Notes under the pieces: generated by a model
Database searches by the model: none
Seen by the model: the letters and a program-made list of their open reading frames with translations, nothing else
What the model was told of the DNA's origin: nothing
In this document: piece by piece, positions 9,301-17,627 of the stretch
Layout of the letters: the number at the start of each line of letters is the position of its first letter
How positions within the stretch are numbered: position 1 is the first letter of the stretch
Assembly: GCF_023701745.1 (NCBI RefSeq)
Contig: NZ_JAJOZB010000001.1
Location: 1,364,001-1,428,000, forward strand
Direction of reading: 5' to 3'
Source: Streptomyces sp. RKAG293
GTDB taxonomy: Bacteria; Actinomycetota; Actinomycetes; Streptomycetales; Streptomycetaceae
Length of the DNA: 64,000 bases
Made by a program: the position numbers and the translations under genes

Positions 9301-9848
9301 TCGCCGAACCGCTCGCGCCACGGTGCGAGCAGTCGCTCCGCGATGTCCGGGCGGCCCGCGGACAGCGCCCGTACCGGCTCGGAGGCCGGTCCCAGCAGCA
9401 CCGTCAGACCGTCGGCCGACTGCCGTTCCAGGTCCGCCCAGCGCAGCAGCGGGCGGTCGCCGCCCGCATGGGCGGCGCTGACCAGCCGGCACAGCGCGGC
9501 CCAGCCGGCCGCGTCCCGCGCCAGCAGGACGATCCGGGGCGCCGACTCGTCGATGTACGCGCCACCGCGCACCGGGGTGCGCCGCCGGGCGGGGGCGGTC
9601 CCGGGAGCCGGGCCGAGGACGGAAACGGGAGGGGCGGGTTCGACGGCGAGGTCCACGCCGAAGACCGGGCGCACACCGCCCGCGGTGCATGCCGCCGCGA
9701 ACCGCACGAGGCCCGAGACGGTGTCCCGGTCGGTCAGCGCGAGGGCGTCCATGGCGTGCCACGCGGCCCGCTCGGCGAGGGCCCCGGGGTGGCTGGCCCC
9801 GTAGCGGAGGGAGAAACCGCTCGCGGTGTGGAGGTGCGTAAACGACAT
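6330..9848 (-). CDS. dnaE2: Error-prone DNA polymerase III alpha subunit
   Basis: About 1172 residues, the usual DnaE2 length. In order: an N-terminal PHP domain (FTHLHTASGFSLRYG), palm and fingers with ARGSGAGSMVNYALGISN and catalytic acids in LPDIDLD, a helix-hairpin-helix segment, and an OB fold near the C-terminus. DnaE2 carries out SOS mutagenic lesion bypass with ImuB. The start follows a GGAGG eight bases upstream. The promoter region carries a LexA-type palindrome at 9925-9940, so DNA-damage induction is expected. The next gene overlaps the stop. Confidence 0.93.
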   Translation of the reverse strand: MSFTHLHTASGFSLRYGASHPGALAERAAWHAMDALALTDRDTVSGLVRFAAACTAGGVRPVFGVDLAVEPAPPVSVLGPAPGTAPARRRTPVRGGAYIDESAPRIVLLARDAAGWAALCRLVSAAHAGGDRPLLRWADLERQSADGLTVLLGPASEPVRALSAGRPDIAERLLAPWRERFGEDLRLEAVDHGIPGAGPGSLRLAAHTVGLADRLGIPAVVTNAVRYADPAQHRVADVLDAARLLRPIDRRRLDSGQRWLKSPQDMARAAERIAGAAGRGRGGAARLLAATRETADACRIDPKADLGMGRPHFPEPELAGATAATAGRVLRERAEAGLARRGLEHAPDARRRLDAELTIIGKLGFETYFLTVASVVSDARDLGIRVAARGSGAGSMVNYALGISNVDPLEHHLVFERFMSLRRHSLPDIDLDTESARRLDVYRAVIGRFGPARIATVAMPETYRARHAIRDTGAALSLPPWEIDRLAKSFPHIRARDVRGALAELPELREVAAHADRYGPLWELVEALDGLPRGVAMHPCGVLLSNASLLDRTPVMPTSGEAFPMSQFDKEDVEAMGLLKLDILGVRMWSAMAHATAEIRRATGRDIDLEDRAQVPPDDPAAFELIRASDTLGMFQLESPGQRDLLARLQPTTVDDIVADISLFRPGPVAGGMPEQYIAARHSTRPPRYPHRDLEPVLRDTFGVTIWHEQIIGIIAALTRCEPDLAEEARRCLADPVRRPKVRKWFHREAAAHGYAPAVLAEVWGILEAFGAYGFARAHAAAFAVPALQSAWLKAHFAAALYAGLLEHDPGMWPKRVILADARRHGVPILPLDVNASRSAYVIELESDKWGLRLALSEVRGMSEAEAGRIEAGQPYSSPADLWERARPSRPVLERLVQVGALDPLAAGLTRRDLLLQVSELHRQGRAAVPGGQLALAAQESAVPAGLPDMNAGERTGAELEVLGMDTTQHLMEHHHALLEELDTTPARRLHEVRHGETVLVAGIRASTQTPPIASGKRIIFVTLDDGSGLVDLAFFEDSHQQAAHTVFHSGLLLVRGTLQRRGKRAFSVVGSAAWDLAELADLHQDGGLAAVAARLAEPAAGPVADSTADAAAGSTADPGARPGADAADPVGGRRIRHETGAELHPWADLQPPGDRTAPSRKLWHSSQGSAG

Positions 9849-9924
9849 ACACGCCTCCTGCCGCTCATGTGCCCCCTGCCCCCGGTCCGACCCTCGGACC
9901 TGCCTCTTCACCATAAACCACAGA

Positions 9925-9940
9925 TCGAATCTTTGTTCGA
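9925..9940 (-). promoter_or_regulatory. LexA/SOS box of dnaE2
   Basis: On the minus strand TCGAACaaagATTCGA differs at one base from the actinobacterial LexA consensus TCGAAC-N4-GTTCGA. It lies 77 bp upstream of the dnaE2 start. Confidence 0.8.
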
Positions 9941-10008
9941 TCAGCAGTGGTCGGTGAGGGGTGACAAGACCCACCCGGCGTCCGTCGGCGGCCCGGATGA
10001 CGCACAAA

Positions 10009-10037
10009 GGGCGCGGCCGGATGAACCGGCCGCGCCC
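10009..10037 (-). terminator. Rho-independent terminator after the thioesterase gene
   Basis: A perfect 12-bp GC stem, GGGCGCGGCCGG / CCGGCCGCGCCC, with a five-base loop. On the minus strand it falls about 40 bp past the DUF4442 stop. Only a short T tract follows, as is common in Streptomyces. Confidence 0.75.
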
Positions 10038-10075
10038 TGAGGAGACGTGCGGCGGACCTGGCCGCCCGGAGTGGA

Positions 10076-10528
10076 TCAGCGGTTGAGGCGCAGCGTCCAG
10101 ATGATGCTCATCTCGCCGGTGACCGCGCCGTCCTCGCGGCGGATCGTGACGCGGACGGGGAACTCCGGGCGCTCGCCCGCGTCGAGTTCGGCGACGACGT
10201 CCGCGACGGGGCGGCCGAGCTCCGCGGTGGCCGTGACCGGGCCCATCGCGAGCTTCGCGTACGCGATCTCCGCGCGGACCGCGAGCGGCACGGCGCGGGA
10301 GAGCTGGTCGCCGAAGGCGCTCAGGACGATCGCACCGCTGGCGGACTCGGCCAGGGTGAACATGGCGCCGGCGTGCGGGCCGCCGACGTGGTTGTGGAAG
10401 TCGGGCTGGTCGGGCAGCGTGACGACGGCACGCTCCGCGCTGGTCTCCCCGAACTGCAGGTTCAGGGTGCGGACCATGGGCACAGTGGCCGCAAGCAGTT
10501 CGCCGGTCGAAGGCAGGGTCTCGGACAT
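10076..10528 (-). CDS. Hotdog-fold thioesterase, DUF4442/PaaI type
   Basis: 150 residues with the hotdog signature HNHVGGPHAGAMFTLAESASG, which matches the PaaI/YiiD-like active-site helix. Such enzymes hydrolyse acyl-CoA or aryl-CoA thioesters. The gene is followed by a strong hairpin terminator. Its upstream region holds two TTAC...GTAA palindromes, which suggests control by a TetR-type acyl-CoA-responsive repressor (inference). It is divergent from the Pro/Gln-rich membrane protein gene at 10653. Confidence 0.82.
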   Translation of the reverse strand: MSETLPSTGELLAATVPMVRTLNLQFGETSAERAVVTLPDQPDFHNHVGGPHAGAMFTLAESASGAIVLSAFGDQLSRAVPLAVRAEIAYAKLAMGPVTATAELGRPVADVVAELDAGERPEFPVRVTIRREDGAVTGEMSIIWTLRLNR

Positions 10529-10537
10529 GCCTGGATG

Positions 10538-10604
10538 TTACCAGCGAGTAGTAACCCTGCCCAGGGCATCCGTGGGGCCGTCAGCATAAATTACTGACCA
10601 GTAA
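10538..10604. promoter_or_regulatory. Two TTAC/GTAA palindromes between divergent genes
   Basis: TTACTGACCAGTAA at 10591-10604 is a perfect 6-2-6 palindrome. A second dyad, TTAC-N9-GTAA, lies at 10538-10554, right upstream of the thioesterase start. Palindromes of this form are typical TetR-family operators, for example for fatty-acid regulators. The regulator is not encoded nearby. Confidence 0.5.
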
Positions 10605-10652
10605 TGAGGGGCGGCGTGGAACCGGAAGCCCTCACCCCTAGTGTTTCTGGCC

Positions 10653-11741
10653 ATGTGGCCAGGAGAGCAGCAGCCCGGGGGACAGCAGTACCCACAGCAG
10701 AACCCACAGGGGCAGTACCCGCAGGACCCGAACCAGCAACCGCCGTACCAGGCGCCGTCGCCCTACCAGACGCCGTCCCCGTACCAGACACCCGGCTACG
10801 GCTACCCGCAGCAGCCACCGCAGCAACAGCCGCAGCAGGGGCAGTACCAGCAGCCCGGACAGCCGCCCGGCCCGCCGCCGCAGTGGGGACCGCCCACCAT
10901 GCCCGGCGGCCCCGGCCCCGGCGGCCCGCAGCCCGGCAACCGCAAGAACATGACGATCGCCGTGTCGATCGTGGCCGCCGTGGCGGTGATCGCGGCCGTG
11001 GTCATCGGCGGCGTCTACCTGTCGGGGGACGACAAGAAGGCCGACGTCGCCGACCCGAGCGCCGGCCCGAGCGTCTCGCAGAGCGCCAAGCCGACCCCCA
11101 CCCCCTCCGCCTCGAACACCACGGCGGCGGGCACCGGCGGGACCGGCGACGACTCGCGCGGCGATCCGAACGCCGTCGAGATCAAGCCCGTGGTCCCGGG
11201 CTGGCAGGTCGTCCGGCGCACCGAGCGCAACGTCGCCTTCGACGTGCCGGCGAACTGGACGCTGGCCAGCGAGGGCACCCTCATCGGCTTCGAGGACAAG
11301 GGCAAGCCCGCCGTCACCATGGGCGCGCCCGCCTTCTACAAAGAGAACTGGTGCGACAAGGACGAGCGCGCCGCGGTCGGGACCAAGGGCGCCAACGGCG
11401 CCAAGAGCGTCCAGGAGGCCGCCGAGGTCCAAGCCGAGTCGTGGGCGTACTGGGGATACCAGGAGGACGGCAAGGTCACCGTCGCCAAGACGGCCGCCAA
11501 ACCGTTCAGCAACTCGCACGGCATCACGGGCTTCTCCTCCTCCGCCACCGCGAAGAACGTGCCCAAGAAGAACAAGTGCACGTCCGACGGTGTCGTCTAC
11601 ACGGTCGCCTGGGTGGACTCCACCAAGGCCCTGACCGTGTGGGTGCTGTACGCCGACCGCGGCGCGGGCGTCACCGACGGGCTGCCGGACGCGACCATCA
11701 CCACCATCATGGGCAGCATCCGCGAGCTGAAGAAGAAGTGA
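10653..11741 (+). CDS. Pro/Gln-rich single-pass membrane protein with extracytoplasmic domain
   Basis: About 362 residues. The first ~95 are Gln/Pro/Tyr/Gly-rich and disordered (repeats such as SPYQTPSPYQTPGY). One membrane helix follows (MTIAVSIVAAVAVIAAVVIGGVYL), then a Ser/Thr/Pro linker and a folded outer domain with two cysteines. The layout is common in Streptomyces for cytoplasmic low-complexity tails tethered to a surface domain; no enzymatic motif is seen. ATG at 10653 is preferred over GTG at 10641 because it gives the common MWPGEQQPGG-type N-terminus, though no clear ribosome site is visible. The function is unknown. Confidence 0.75.
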   Translation: MWPGEQQPGGQQYPQQNPQGQYPQDPNQQPPYQAPSPYQTPSPYQTPGYGYPQQPPQQQPQQGQYQQPGQPPGPPPQWGPPTMPGGPGPGGPQPGNRKNMTIAVSIVAAVAVIAAVVIGGVYLSGDDKKADVADPSAGPSVSQSAKPTPTPSASNTTAAGTGGTGDDSRGDPNAVEIKPVVPGWQVVRRTERNVAFDVPANWTLASEGTLIGFEDKGKPAVTMGAPAFYKENWCDKDERAAVGTKGANGAKSVQEAAEVQAESWAYWGYQEDGKVTVAKTAAKPFSNSHGITGFSSSATAKNVPKKNKCTSDGVVYTVAWVDSTKALTVWVLYADRGAGVTDGLPDATITTIMGSIRELKKK

Positions 11742-11822
11742 CCGCCGACGGCGGTGGGCCGGACGGGTGCCCACCGCCGAAATCCGGTGGCACCGCGGCG
11801 GACGGGCCGCGATAGTCGCCGG

Positions 11823-13172
11823 GTGACTCCCGACGCCGCACTCCGGTCCCCCGGCCGCCCGCCCCGACTGCCCGCCTGGGCCGGGCGGGACTTCCGGCTG
11901 CTGACCGCGGCGTCCATCATCACCAGCCTCGGCAACTCCGGGGCCCTGATAGCGGCCGCCTTCGCGGTCATCGAGTCCGGCGGGAGCGCCACCGACGTCG
12001 GCCTGGTGGCCGCGGCCCGCACCCTCCCGCTGGTGGTCTTCCTGCTCATCGGCGGAGCGCTGGCCGACCGGCTGCCCCGCAACCAGGTGATGGTCGCGGC
12101 GAACGTGCTCAACTCCGCCTCCCAGGCGGTCTTCGCCGCCCTGATCATCTCGGGGCACGCGCAGCTGTGGCAGATGGCCGCGCTCACCGCGGTCGGCGGT
12201 ACCGCGCACGCGTTCTTCGCCCCCGCCTCCGAGGGCATGCTGCTGGCGACCGTCGACCCGGCCCACGCCAACAAGGCGTTCTCGGTCTTCCGGGTGGGCA
12301 TGAACGGCGCGAACATCGGCGGCGCGGCGCTCGGCGGCGCCCTGGTCGCCGCCATCGGCCCCGGCTGGGTCCTCGCCGTCGACGCGGCGGCCTTCGCGGT
12401 CGCGGCGGCGCTGCGCTCGTTCCTCACCGGTACCGCGAACCTGCGCACCGAGGCCGGCGGGGGCATGCTGCGCGATCTGCGCGACGGCTGGCGGGAGTTC
12501 GCCTCACGGCGCTGGCTGTGGGGCATCGTTCTGCAGTTCTCCGTCGTCAACGCCGTCTTCACCGCCTCCGAGGCGGTCTACGGACCGCTCGTCTCCGACG
12601 AACGGCTGGGTGGCGCCGGCCCCTGGGGCCTGGCGCTGGCGGCGTTCGGCGCGGGCACGGTGAGCGGCGGTGTGCTGATGATGCGCTGGAAGCCGCGCCG
12701 CATGCTGCTGGCCGGCACGCTCAGCATCTTCCCGATGGCGTTGCCGCCCGCCGCCCTGGCCCTGGTGGTGCCCGCCGCCGGGCTGGCGGCGCTGATGTTC
12801 GTCACCGGCGTGGCGGTCGAGGTCTTCGCGGTCGGCTGGATGCTCGCCCTGCACCAGGAGATCCCCGGCGACAAACTGTCGCGGGTCTCCTCGTACGACT
12901 GGTTCGGCTCGGTCGCGATGATCCCGGTCGCCACCGCACTGGCAGGACCGGTCATGAACGCGGTCGGCCGGTCCACCGCCCTGTGGGGCTGTTCCGGGCT
13001 CGTCGTCCTGCTCACCGCCGCGGTGCTCCTGCTGCCCGAGGTCCGCCGGCTGACCCGCCGCGAGCCCGCCGCGGTCCACGGGACGGCGGCGGAAGAGGGC
13101 GCCGGGCCGGCTCAGCCGACGGTGAAGGCGCCGTCCGGCGGCTCGGGCGACGGCACCGCCGTGGCGTCGTAG
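11823..13172 (+). CDS. MFS transporter (DHA3-like)
   Basis: About 449 residues with 10-12 hydrophobic helices. The motif A-like loop GGALADRLPRNQVM follows helix 2, and the protein begins with FRLLTAASIITSLGNSG, both typical of this exporter group. The start is taken as GTG at 11823. The C-terminal ~35 residues are polar and their coding region overlaps the end of the convergent spermidine-synthase-like gene by 61 bp. The substrate is unknown. Confidence 0.85.
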   Translation: MTPDAALRSPGRPPRLPAWAGRDFRLLTAASIITSLGNSGALIAAAFAVIESGGSATDVGLVAAARTLPLVVFLLIGGALADRLPRNQVMVAANVLNSASQAVFAALIISGHAQLWQMAALTAVGGTAHAFFAPASEGMLLATVDPAHANKAFSVFRVGMNGANIGGAALGGALVAAIGPGWVLAVDAAAFAVAAALRSFLTGTANLRTEAGGGMLRDLRDGWREFASRRWLWGIVLQFSVVNAVFTASEAVYGPLVSDERLGGAGPWGLALAAFGAGTVSGGVLMMRWKPRRMLLAGTLSIFPMALPPAALALVVPAAGLAALMFVTGVAVEVFAVGWMLALHQEIPGDKLSRVSSYDWFGSVAMIPVATALAGPVMNAVGRSTALWGCSGLVVLLTAAVLLLPEVRRLTRREPAAVHGTAAEEGAGPAQPTVKAPSGGSGDGTAVAS

Positions 13173-13960
13173 ACCGGGGACGCCCCGGCCGCGAGCCGGG
13201 CGAGGGCCTTCCCGTCGACCACCCGGGCCGGAAACGCGTCGGCCGCCGCCAGCCGGGCGAGCCGGTCCAGCGGGAGCGGGCCGTGCGAACCGAGCAGCAC
13301 CGCGTTGCCGAAGCGCCGGCCGCGCAGCATCCCCGGCTCCGCGATCACACAGAAGTGCTCGAAGACCTCGCGCACGGTGGCGATCTGCGAGCCGAGGAAC
13401 GCGAACGGCGCGGCATCGGCGAGGTTGGCCAGATACAGGCCGCCCTCCGCACGCACCACGGACGCGGCCGACCGCAGGAACTCCACCGACGTCAGATGCG
13501 CCGGCACCCGCGAGCCGCCGAACACGTCCGCCACCAGGACGTCCGCACTGTCCGGCAGCGCCCGCTCCAGCCAGCCGCGCGCGTCGTCGGTGTGCACGAC
13601 GACCGCCGGATCGTCCATCGGCAGGTGTTCCGACACCAGCGCCACGAGCCCCCGGTCGGCCTCCACCACGTCCTGCCGCGATCCGGGGCGGGTCACGGAC
13701 AGCCGGCGCGGCAGGGTCAGCGCACCTCCGCCGAGGTGCACCACGTCCAGCGGCCGGCCCTCGTCGAAGACCGCGTCCACGGCGTGGGCGAGCCGCCGCA
13801 CGTACTCGAACTCCAGGTACACCGGGTCGTCGAGGTCCACGTACGACTGGGGCGCACCGTCAACGGTGAGCAGCCAGGCCCGCGCCCGGTCCACATCGGG
13901 CAGCAGCTTGGCGGTGCCGAAGTCCACGGCACGGGTCACCGGTATCGGTTCTGGATCCAC
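13112..13960 (-). CDS. Spermidine synthase-like (class I methyltransferase fold) protein
   Basis: About 282 residues. The nucleotide-binding loop is seen as VVHLGGGALTLPRRL, followed by VVEADRGLVAL and the DARGWLE/DVLVADVFGG strands, as in polyamine aminopropyltransferases. Actinobacterial proteins of this short type often lack proven synthase activity. GTG at 13960 is taken as start because no ATG fits in frame near the fold's first strand, so the start is uncertain. The gene overlaps the MFS gene tail-to-tail by 61 bp. Confidence 0.75.
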   Translation of the reverse strand: MDPEPIPVTRAVDFGTAKLLPDVDRARAWLLTVDGAPQSYVDLDDPVYLEFEYVRRLAHAVDAVFDEGRPLDVVHLGGGALTLPRRLSVTRPGSRQDVVEADRGLVALVSEHLPMDDPAVVVHTDDARGWLERALPDSADVLVADVFGGSRVPAHLTSVEFLRSAASVVRAEGGLYLANLADAAPFAFLGSQIATVREVFEHFCVIAEPGMLRGRRFGNAVLLGSHGPLPLDRLARLAAADAFPARVVDGKALARLAAGASPVYDATAVPSPEPPDGAFTVG

Positions 13961-13986
13961 CGCGTCATTGTCCCAAGCCGGACAGG

Positions 13987-14829
13987 TCAGCCGCACCACA
14001 CGGCGCGGACCTGCTCGGCGTGCGCGGCGCTCTGGGCGCGGCCGGCCCGCGCGGCGCCGGCCCGCCGCGCCGGATCGAGCACGTTGCGTCCGAACGCGGT
14101 CCGTGCCGCCTGATCAGGAGTGATCAGCACCACCTGGGCGCCGGCGGCCGTCAGCTCGGCGGTCTGCGTCCGGGGCGCCGGGACCGGGCCGCCGCCACGG
14201 GCCACCGGCGCGAGGACGACGACCCGCTCGTAGCCCGCCGCGAGGTCGGCGTTGGCGCTGGACCGCACGCCGCCGTCGATCCAGCGCCGCCCTCCCGCGG
14301 TGATCGGCGGCCAGACGCCGGGTACGGCGCAGCTCGCGCTCACCGCGTCGACGACCCCGATGCCCGCGGCGCTGTCGAAGACGGTGAACTCGCCGTTCTC
14401 CGCGTCGACCGCGGTGACCAGCAGCCGCCGTTCCGGCCAGTCGTGCGACACCAGCCGCCCGGCGATGGCGGCCCGCCGCTCCGCCTCGGGGGCGGTGCGC
14501 GCGGTACGCGCGATGTGGCCCATGCGCAGGAGATAGCCCTGCACGTCGTGCGAGCGCGCCGCGGCCCAGACGTACCGGGAGATGAGCCGGCGGCTTATCC
14601 GGGCGACGGCCTCCCCGCGCGGGTCGACGAGTTGGCGCTCGTAGAGCTCCTCGACGCCGAGCCGGCCGGAGGTGAGCTGCGCCCCGACGATGGATCCGGC
14701 GGAGGTGCCGACCACCAGGTCGGCCGTGCCGAGGTCCACCCCGGCCTCCGCGAGGCCGGCGATCATGCCGATCTCCCACCCGACGCCGGTCAGTCCGCCG
14801 CTGCCCAGTACCAGCGCTGTGCCCTTCAT
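13987..14829 (-). CDS. Patatin-like phospholipase
   Basis: About 280 residues. The oxyanion-hole loop GSGGLTGVGW is near residue 9, the nucleophile elbow is GTSAGS near residue 42, and the catalytic Asp of the Ser-Asp dyad is in IDGGVR. These are the full patatin signatures, so lipid acyl hydrolase activity is expected. There is no signal peptide. The start at 14829 (ATG) begins directly with the first strand of the fold. Confidence 0.88.
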   Translation of the reverse strand: MKGTALVLGSGGLTGVGWEIGMIAGLAEAGVDLGTADLVVGTSAGSIVGAQLTSGRLGVEELYERQLVDPRGEAVARISRRLISRYVWAAARSHDVQGYLLRMGHIARTARTAPEAERRAAIAGRLVSHDWPERRLLVTAVDAENGEFTVFDSAAGIGVVDAVSASCAVPGVWPPITAGGRRWIDGGVRSSANADLAAGYERVVVLAPVARGGGPVPAPRTQTAELTAAGAQVVLITPDQAARTAFGRNVLDPARRAGAARAGRAQSAAHAEQVRAVWCG

Positions 14830-14993
14830 GCCCAGGTTCCTCTCGCCACGGGCCGCGGCCGATGCGCTCCCGGGAACAGGTGTGATGAGCAGTGTGCCGT
14901 GTGCGTCGCGCGACGAACAGACGACGGGCCGTGTCCCCCGCACCGGATGGTGCGGGGGACACGGATCGGGACGACCCCGGTGACCGTTACCGG

Positions 14994-15386
14994 TCAGCCG
15001 TCAATGGCGGTGACGGTCCCCGCGCCGACCGTCCGGCCGCCCTCGCGGATCGCGAAGCCGAGCCCGACCTCGAGCGGTACGGGCCTGCCCAGCTCCACCG
15101 TCATCTCGGCGGTGTCACCGGGCAGCGCGATCCCGGCGACGCCGAGGTCCACGTCCCCGACCACGTCCGCAGTGCGGATGTAGAACTGCGGCCGGTAGCC
15201 GGTGGAGACCGGGGTACGGCGCCCGCCCTCGGCGGCCGGCACCACGTACACCCGCGCGGTGAAGCGCGTGCTCTGCGTCACGCTGCCCGGCGCCGCCACG
15301 ATGTGGCCGCGCCGCACGACGTCCCGCTGCACCCCGCGCAGCAGCAGCGCCACGTTGTCGCCCGCCTGCGCGGACTCCATCGGCTT
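14994..15386 (-). pseudogene. tuf3: 3' fragment of split EF-Tu gene (domains II-III)
   Basis: Encodes about 130 residues of the C-terminal part of an EF-Tu, beginning at KPMESAQAGDNVALLLRG in domain II and ending VGAGTVTAIDG. It includes the RPQFYIRTADVVG and MTVELGRPVPLE signatures. The sequence matches the divergent Streptomyces EF-Tu3 more than the housekeeping EF-Tu1. It is cut off from its own promoter by the integrated element. Upstream of the junction, element DNA continues the frame for seven residues from a possible GTG at 15407. The 5' part lies at 41351-42132. Confidence 0.93.
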
Positions 15387-15400
15387 CGCCACGTATAGCC
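15371..15400. other. attL of the integrated element (crossover TT at 15385-15386)
   Basis: Left of the TT is tuf3 (…GGACTCCATCGGC on the + strand). Right of it is element DNA (CGCCacgtATAGCC). Comparison with the right end shows that only the TT dinucleotide is common to both junctions. That is the two-base crossover expected for a large serine integrase. Confidence 0.85.
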
Positions 15401-15528
15401 AATCCACCCCGCCAGCGGGAACAGATCACAGCCGGTGCAAGGCCCAACGGAGGGGGCAATCACGGCATTTGCGCCGGAATGATCGGATAGGCGAACGCTC
15501 CCGAATCAGTACAATAGGGAGTCCACCC

Positions 15529-17001
15529 ATGCCGACCCTACTAGCCGAAGTACCCGTACTTTTCCTCAACACCGCCATCTATGCGCGCCTCAGTGAAGAC
15601 CGCAGCGGTGAGAGTGAAAACGTCCGCATCCAGATTGCGGAGTGCCAGGACTACGCCACCGCCAACGGCTGGCCCCTCGTCGGTACCTACGACGACAACG
15701 ACATTGGCGCATCGAAGTACTCAAAGAAGCCGCGCCCCCGGTATGACGCCCTGCTGTCGGCCATCCAGCTGGGGCGCGTGCACATCATCCTCATCACGGA
15801 GATGCCGCGCCTGTACCGGCGGCTCGAAGAGCTGCTGACGCTCATTCGCATGGCGGAGACGACCGCCCTTCGGCGGATCCAGACCACCGACGGCATCAGT
15901 TACGACCTCTCCACCGAGGAGGGCGTACACGCGGCTATCAACGCCGTGAACAACGCCATGCTTGAAGCGGCGCGCATCTCCAAGCGGGTCAAGCGCAAGC
16001 AGAAGAAGAACGCTCAGAACGGCAAAAACCACGGCGGCAAGCGACCCTACGGCTACGAAGCGGACGGGGTGACGCTTCGCCCGGTCGAGGTTGCCATCAT
16101 CCGGGAGTGTGCTACGCGGTACATCAGCGGCGAGACTATTGCCGGCATTGTGCGCGACCTCAACGCGCGGGGTGTACCGAGCGCCCAAGGCAAGCAGTGG
16201 CGGACCGAAAACCTCTCCCGCATCCTGCTGAAGAGGCGGTACATCGGCATCCGTGAGTACAACGGTGCGGAGTACCCCGCTGCATGGCCCGCCATCCTGA
16301 CGCATGGGCAGCATGAACAGATGGCCGCGCGCAAACTCACCGCCACCACGCACGGGCGGAAGAAAGGCGGTCCCGCCCGCAGCTACCTCCTGACGGGCCC
16401 GGCCAACTGCGGCCGATGCGGCGGCAAGATGGTGGGCGGCGGCCGAACGGCCGAGGCAGATCGGGCGGCCCAACGGCGGTATCGCTGCCAGGCAACCGAC
16501 AACCTCGGCGGCATCGTGGGATGCGGCAAGGTGTACCGCGCCGCTGAACCGCTTGAGCTCCTGGTGACAGAAGCAGTACTGCACGTCTTCGACAACCCGC
16601 ACGTCGCCGTGATGCTGGCTCCGCCCCAGGATGAGAAGACGGTACGGGCCCTGGTCACGGAGTTCGAGCGCCGCAAAGCCAAGCTGGGGGCGCTCGTTAC
16701 CGACTACGCCACCGGCCTCCTCAACCGCGAGCAGTTCGCCCAAGCCAAGGGCATTGCGGAAGCCGCCATGGAAGAAGCGCGGGAGGCGCTGAGTGAGTAC
16801 CAAGATGCCTCAACGCTGGCGCTCGTTCGGGCCGATCAGACGTTGCGCGAAGCCTGGGCAACGGCGGGGTTGGCCTGGCGCCAGAACGTGATCCGGCTCG
16901 TCGTCGAGCGGATCACCATCCACCCCGCCACGTCCGGGCGCGGGATGTGGCGCGGCTACAAGTTCAATCCGGAGTACATAGAGATCACGTGGAAGGTGTA
17001 A
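15529..17001 (+). CDS. Large serine integrase (site-specific recombinase)
   Basis: 490 residues. The N-terminal resolvase domain has the catalytic Ser22 in AIYARLSED and arginines in ITEMPRLYRR. A recombinase domain follows (GKRPYGYEADG, GETIAGIVRDLNARGVPS, ILLKRRYIGIREYNG), then a zinc-ribbon (CGRCGG … CGKV) and a coiled-coil-rich C-terminus. Length and layout fit large serine integrases. The ATG at 15529 is preceded by AGGGAG at a good distance; in-frame codons further upstream belong to attL and tuf3 DNA. It lies 143 bp inside attL, the usual place beside attP. It should catalyse the attP x attB reaction in tuf3; no directionality factor is recognised. Confidence 0.95.
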   Translation: MPTLLAEVPVLFLNTAIYARLSEDRSGESENVRIQIAECQDYATANGWPLVGTYDDNDIGASKYSKKPRPRYDALLSAIQLGRVHIILITEMPRLYRRLEELLTLIRMAETTALRRIQTTDGISYDLSTEEGVHAAINAVNNAMLEAARISKRVKRKQKKNAQNGKNHGGKRPYGYEADGVTLRPVEVAIIRECATRYISGETIAGIVRDLNARGVPSAQGKQWRTENLSRILLKRRYIGIREYNGAEYPAAWPAILTHGQHEQMAARKLTATTHGRKKGGPARSYLLTGPANCGRCGGKMVGGGRTAEADRAAQRRYRCQATDNLGGIVGCGKVYRAAEPLELLVTEAVLHVFDNPHVAVMLAPPQDEKTVRALVTEFERRKAKLGALVTDYATGLLNREQFAQAKGIAEAAMEEAREALSEYQDASTLALVRADQTLREAWATAGLAWRQNVIRLVVERITIHPATSGRGMWRGYKFNPEYIEITWKV

Positions 17002-17269
17002 CGCTCCACGCTTCATACCGGCCCTGGCGAGCCTCTTCCGTATCGCGTGCGATGCCGACGAGGTTGGCCAGGGCCGTAATCGTGTCGGCGTCCGTCACTG
17101 TCTCGGGTAGTCCCTGGTCCAAGCGGGAGCGCTGTACCCATGCCGCAATGTCAGTGTCGGACAGAAGCGTCACCCGCGTACCGGGTGGCTTCGACGTGGT
17201 GAGGTGTCGTGGGTTCCATGCCTCTACTGTCCGGCAGGACGGGCCGAGTGGGTGGTAAGGCGGTGGCAA
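16985..17269 (-). CDS. Small hypothetical protein convergent with the integrase
   Basis: Up to 94 residues, overlapping the integrase 3' end by 17 bp. The body from TRVTLLSDTDIAAWVQRS through ALANLVGIARDTEEAR has a normal amphipathic composition and looks protein-like. No domain is recognised, and the exact start is uncertain (an internal start is possible). The position next to int makes it a candidate accessory of integration or excision, but nothing in the sequence proves this. Confidence 0.5.
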   Translation of the reverse strand: MPPPYHPLGPSCRTVEAWNPRHLTTSKPPGTRVTLLSDTDIAAWVQRSRLDQGLPETVTDADTITALANLVGIARDTEEARQGRYEAWSVTPST

Positions 17270-17354
17270 CGAGGCGCTTTGGATCGACAGCGCACGCTTG
17301 GAATGGCTGCGAAATAGAGAGAATTGCCGAATTCGTGTTAATATAGCGACATCT

Positions 17355-17627
17355 ATGGAACAAGGCCAAACTCACAATTCAGAACCGATGCCGCGCCATC
17401 TTCAGATACTGTCGCGGTCTTGGCTTGCCATCCTTATAGTCGGGGCGATTTTCGGTAGAACAGACATATGTTATCCGATGTTATTCGTCTTTTCCTCCTT
17501 CTCCCTACGCGAAGATTACTTTAAGCATCGTTACCAGATGAAAAGCTCCCACACTAAGACGCACATTGTTTTAGACATGCTCTTGCTGATGATATCACTC
17601 CTTGGATTCTGGATCGACCAAAGGTGA
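17355..17627 (+). CDS. Small two-helix membrane protein in AT-rich DNA
   Basis: 90 residues from ATG 17355, with two hydrophobic stretches: LAILIVGAIF … YPMLFVFSSF and IVLDMLLLMISLLGFWI. The DNA from 17300 to 17800 is much richer in A/T than the chromosome, a mark of recent transfer. A TTAATAT box lies about 10 bp upstream of the start. The function is unknown; the size would fit a small toxin, holin-like or inhibitor protein. Confidence 0.5.
   Translation: MEQGQTHNSEPMPRHLQILSRSWLAILIVGAIFGRTDICYPMLFVFSSFSLREDYFKHRYQMKSSHTKTHIVLDMLLLMISLLGFWIDQR

Noticed and set aside
6354..10040. A very long open frame (over 1200 codons) on the strand opposite dnaE2
   Set aside because: High-GC codon bias leaves the opposite strand open. 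The translation is Arg/Gly/Gln-rich without domains, while the dnaE2 frame has all family motifs.
15202..15528. A longer integrase starting at 15202
   Set aside because: This extension reads antisense through tuf3 and across attL, so it would not exist in the circular form. ATG 15529 has a good ribosome site.
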